From: an uncultured Saprospiraceae bacterium
Lineage (GTDB): Bacteria > Bacteroidota > Bacteroidia > Chitinophagales > Saprospiraceae
Reading direction: 5' to 3'
DNA length: 64,000 bases
NCBI GenBank assembly: GCA_937125475.1
Contig: CAKZLL010000316.1
Span: forward strand, 1-64,000
A program made the position numbers and the translations under genes. This document shows positions 63,945 through 64,000 of the stretch, piece after piece; the first letter of the stretch is position 1; every line of letters starts with the position of its first letter. The notes under the pieces are model-generated. The model saw only the letters and a program-made list of their open reading frames with translations, was not told where the DNA came from and made no database searches.

Positions 63945-64000
63945 CTATTGGAAATGTTACTTCTATGTCTGTTTCACCACCTGCATTAGTTATATCACCA
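63934..64000 (-). CDS. C-terminus of the gene upstream of the TonB receptor (partial)
   Basis: On the minus strand the frame GDITNAGGETDIEVTFPIDV-Q ends with TAA at 63936-63934, overlapping the receptor start by 11 bp. The overlap suggests translational coupling in one operon. Too short to name the family. Confidence 0.6.
   Translation of the reverse strand, partial: GDITNAGGETDIEVTFPIDVQ

Overview
The window is chromosomal DNA from an AT-rich member of the Bacteroidota. The evidence is a type IX secretion (T9SS) C-terminal sorting domain, a SusC-like TonB-dependent receptor with a carboxypeptidase-like N-terminal domain, many Bacteroidota-typical families (DUF2795, DUF4920, head-GIN, CIA30, TonB-C proteins), and promoters of the Bacteroidota form TTTG-N19/20-TANNTTTG in front of all three tRNA genes. 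The very large CHAT/TPR protein with its own sigma factor and the RayT-like transposase suggest a Saprospiria-like lineage, but that placement is an inference.

Layout. 1-8.5 kb: the end of an alpha/beta hydrolase, a GMC oxidoreductase/SDR/gluconate-dehydrogenase-subunit-3 cluster, a tandem pair of TonB-C-domain proteins, and a frameshifted two-FAD-domain amine oxidase. 8.5-16 kb: solitary infC with a TTG start, an M29 aminopeptidase, a NUDIX hydrolase and envelope proteins, with intergenic spaces filled by three families of small inverted-repeat elements. 16-24 kb: gamma carbonic anhydrase, an isoprenoid-synthase-like protein facing a geranylgeranyl-reductase-like protein, enolase with an in-frame TAG, carA, a thioredoxin-fold lipoprotein and a GIN-domain protein. 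24-37 kb: gene remnants, an APC permease with two Usp domains, an OmpA lipoprotein, CIA30, a leucine-rich-repeat protein, hemL, a trypsin-like protease with zinc ribbon, a lipid kinase and small proteins. 37-40.7 kb: a remnant of an effector-associated domain, tRNA-Lys, and two identical initiator tRNAs flanking a small secreted protein, then a long non-coding stretch. 40.7-47.6 kb: a small acidic protein, a membrane-anchored TPR-CHAT protease, and convergently a sigma-70/anti-sigma-like pair. 47.6-64 kb: a RayT-type transposase pseudogene between its palindromes, large secreted proteins (S74 chaperone protein and T9SS FN3 protein), OmpA and Dabb proteins, an acyltransferase, a histidine kinase, a C39-peptidase ABC exporter, and a TonB-dependent receptor.

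Two repeat systems stand out. First, at least eleven 33-nt palindromes, each built as 16-nt arm + 1 nt + 16-nt arm, lie mostly just after stop codons; the arms differ between copies, mostly covary within each copy, and three near-identical ones surround the RayT-like gene. Second, a MITE family with GGTTCATTGA-type ends has three copies, two of them with perfect 8-bp target duplications and all with different internal hairpins. The candidate functional system is the sigma / anti-sigma / TPR-CHAT protease / small acidic protein locus.

Three reading frames are broken (FAD oxidase, enolase, RayT). TAG ends many other genes here, so it is not reassigned; the enolase stop is either a base error, a real lesion, or a readthrough case.
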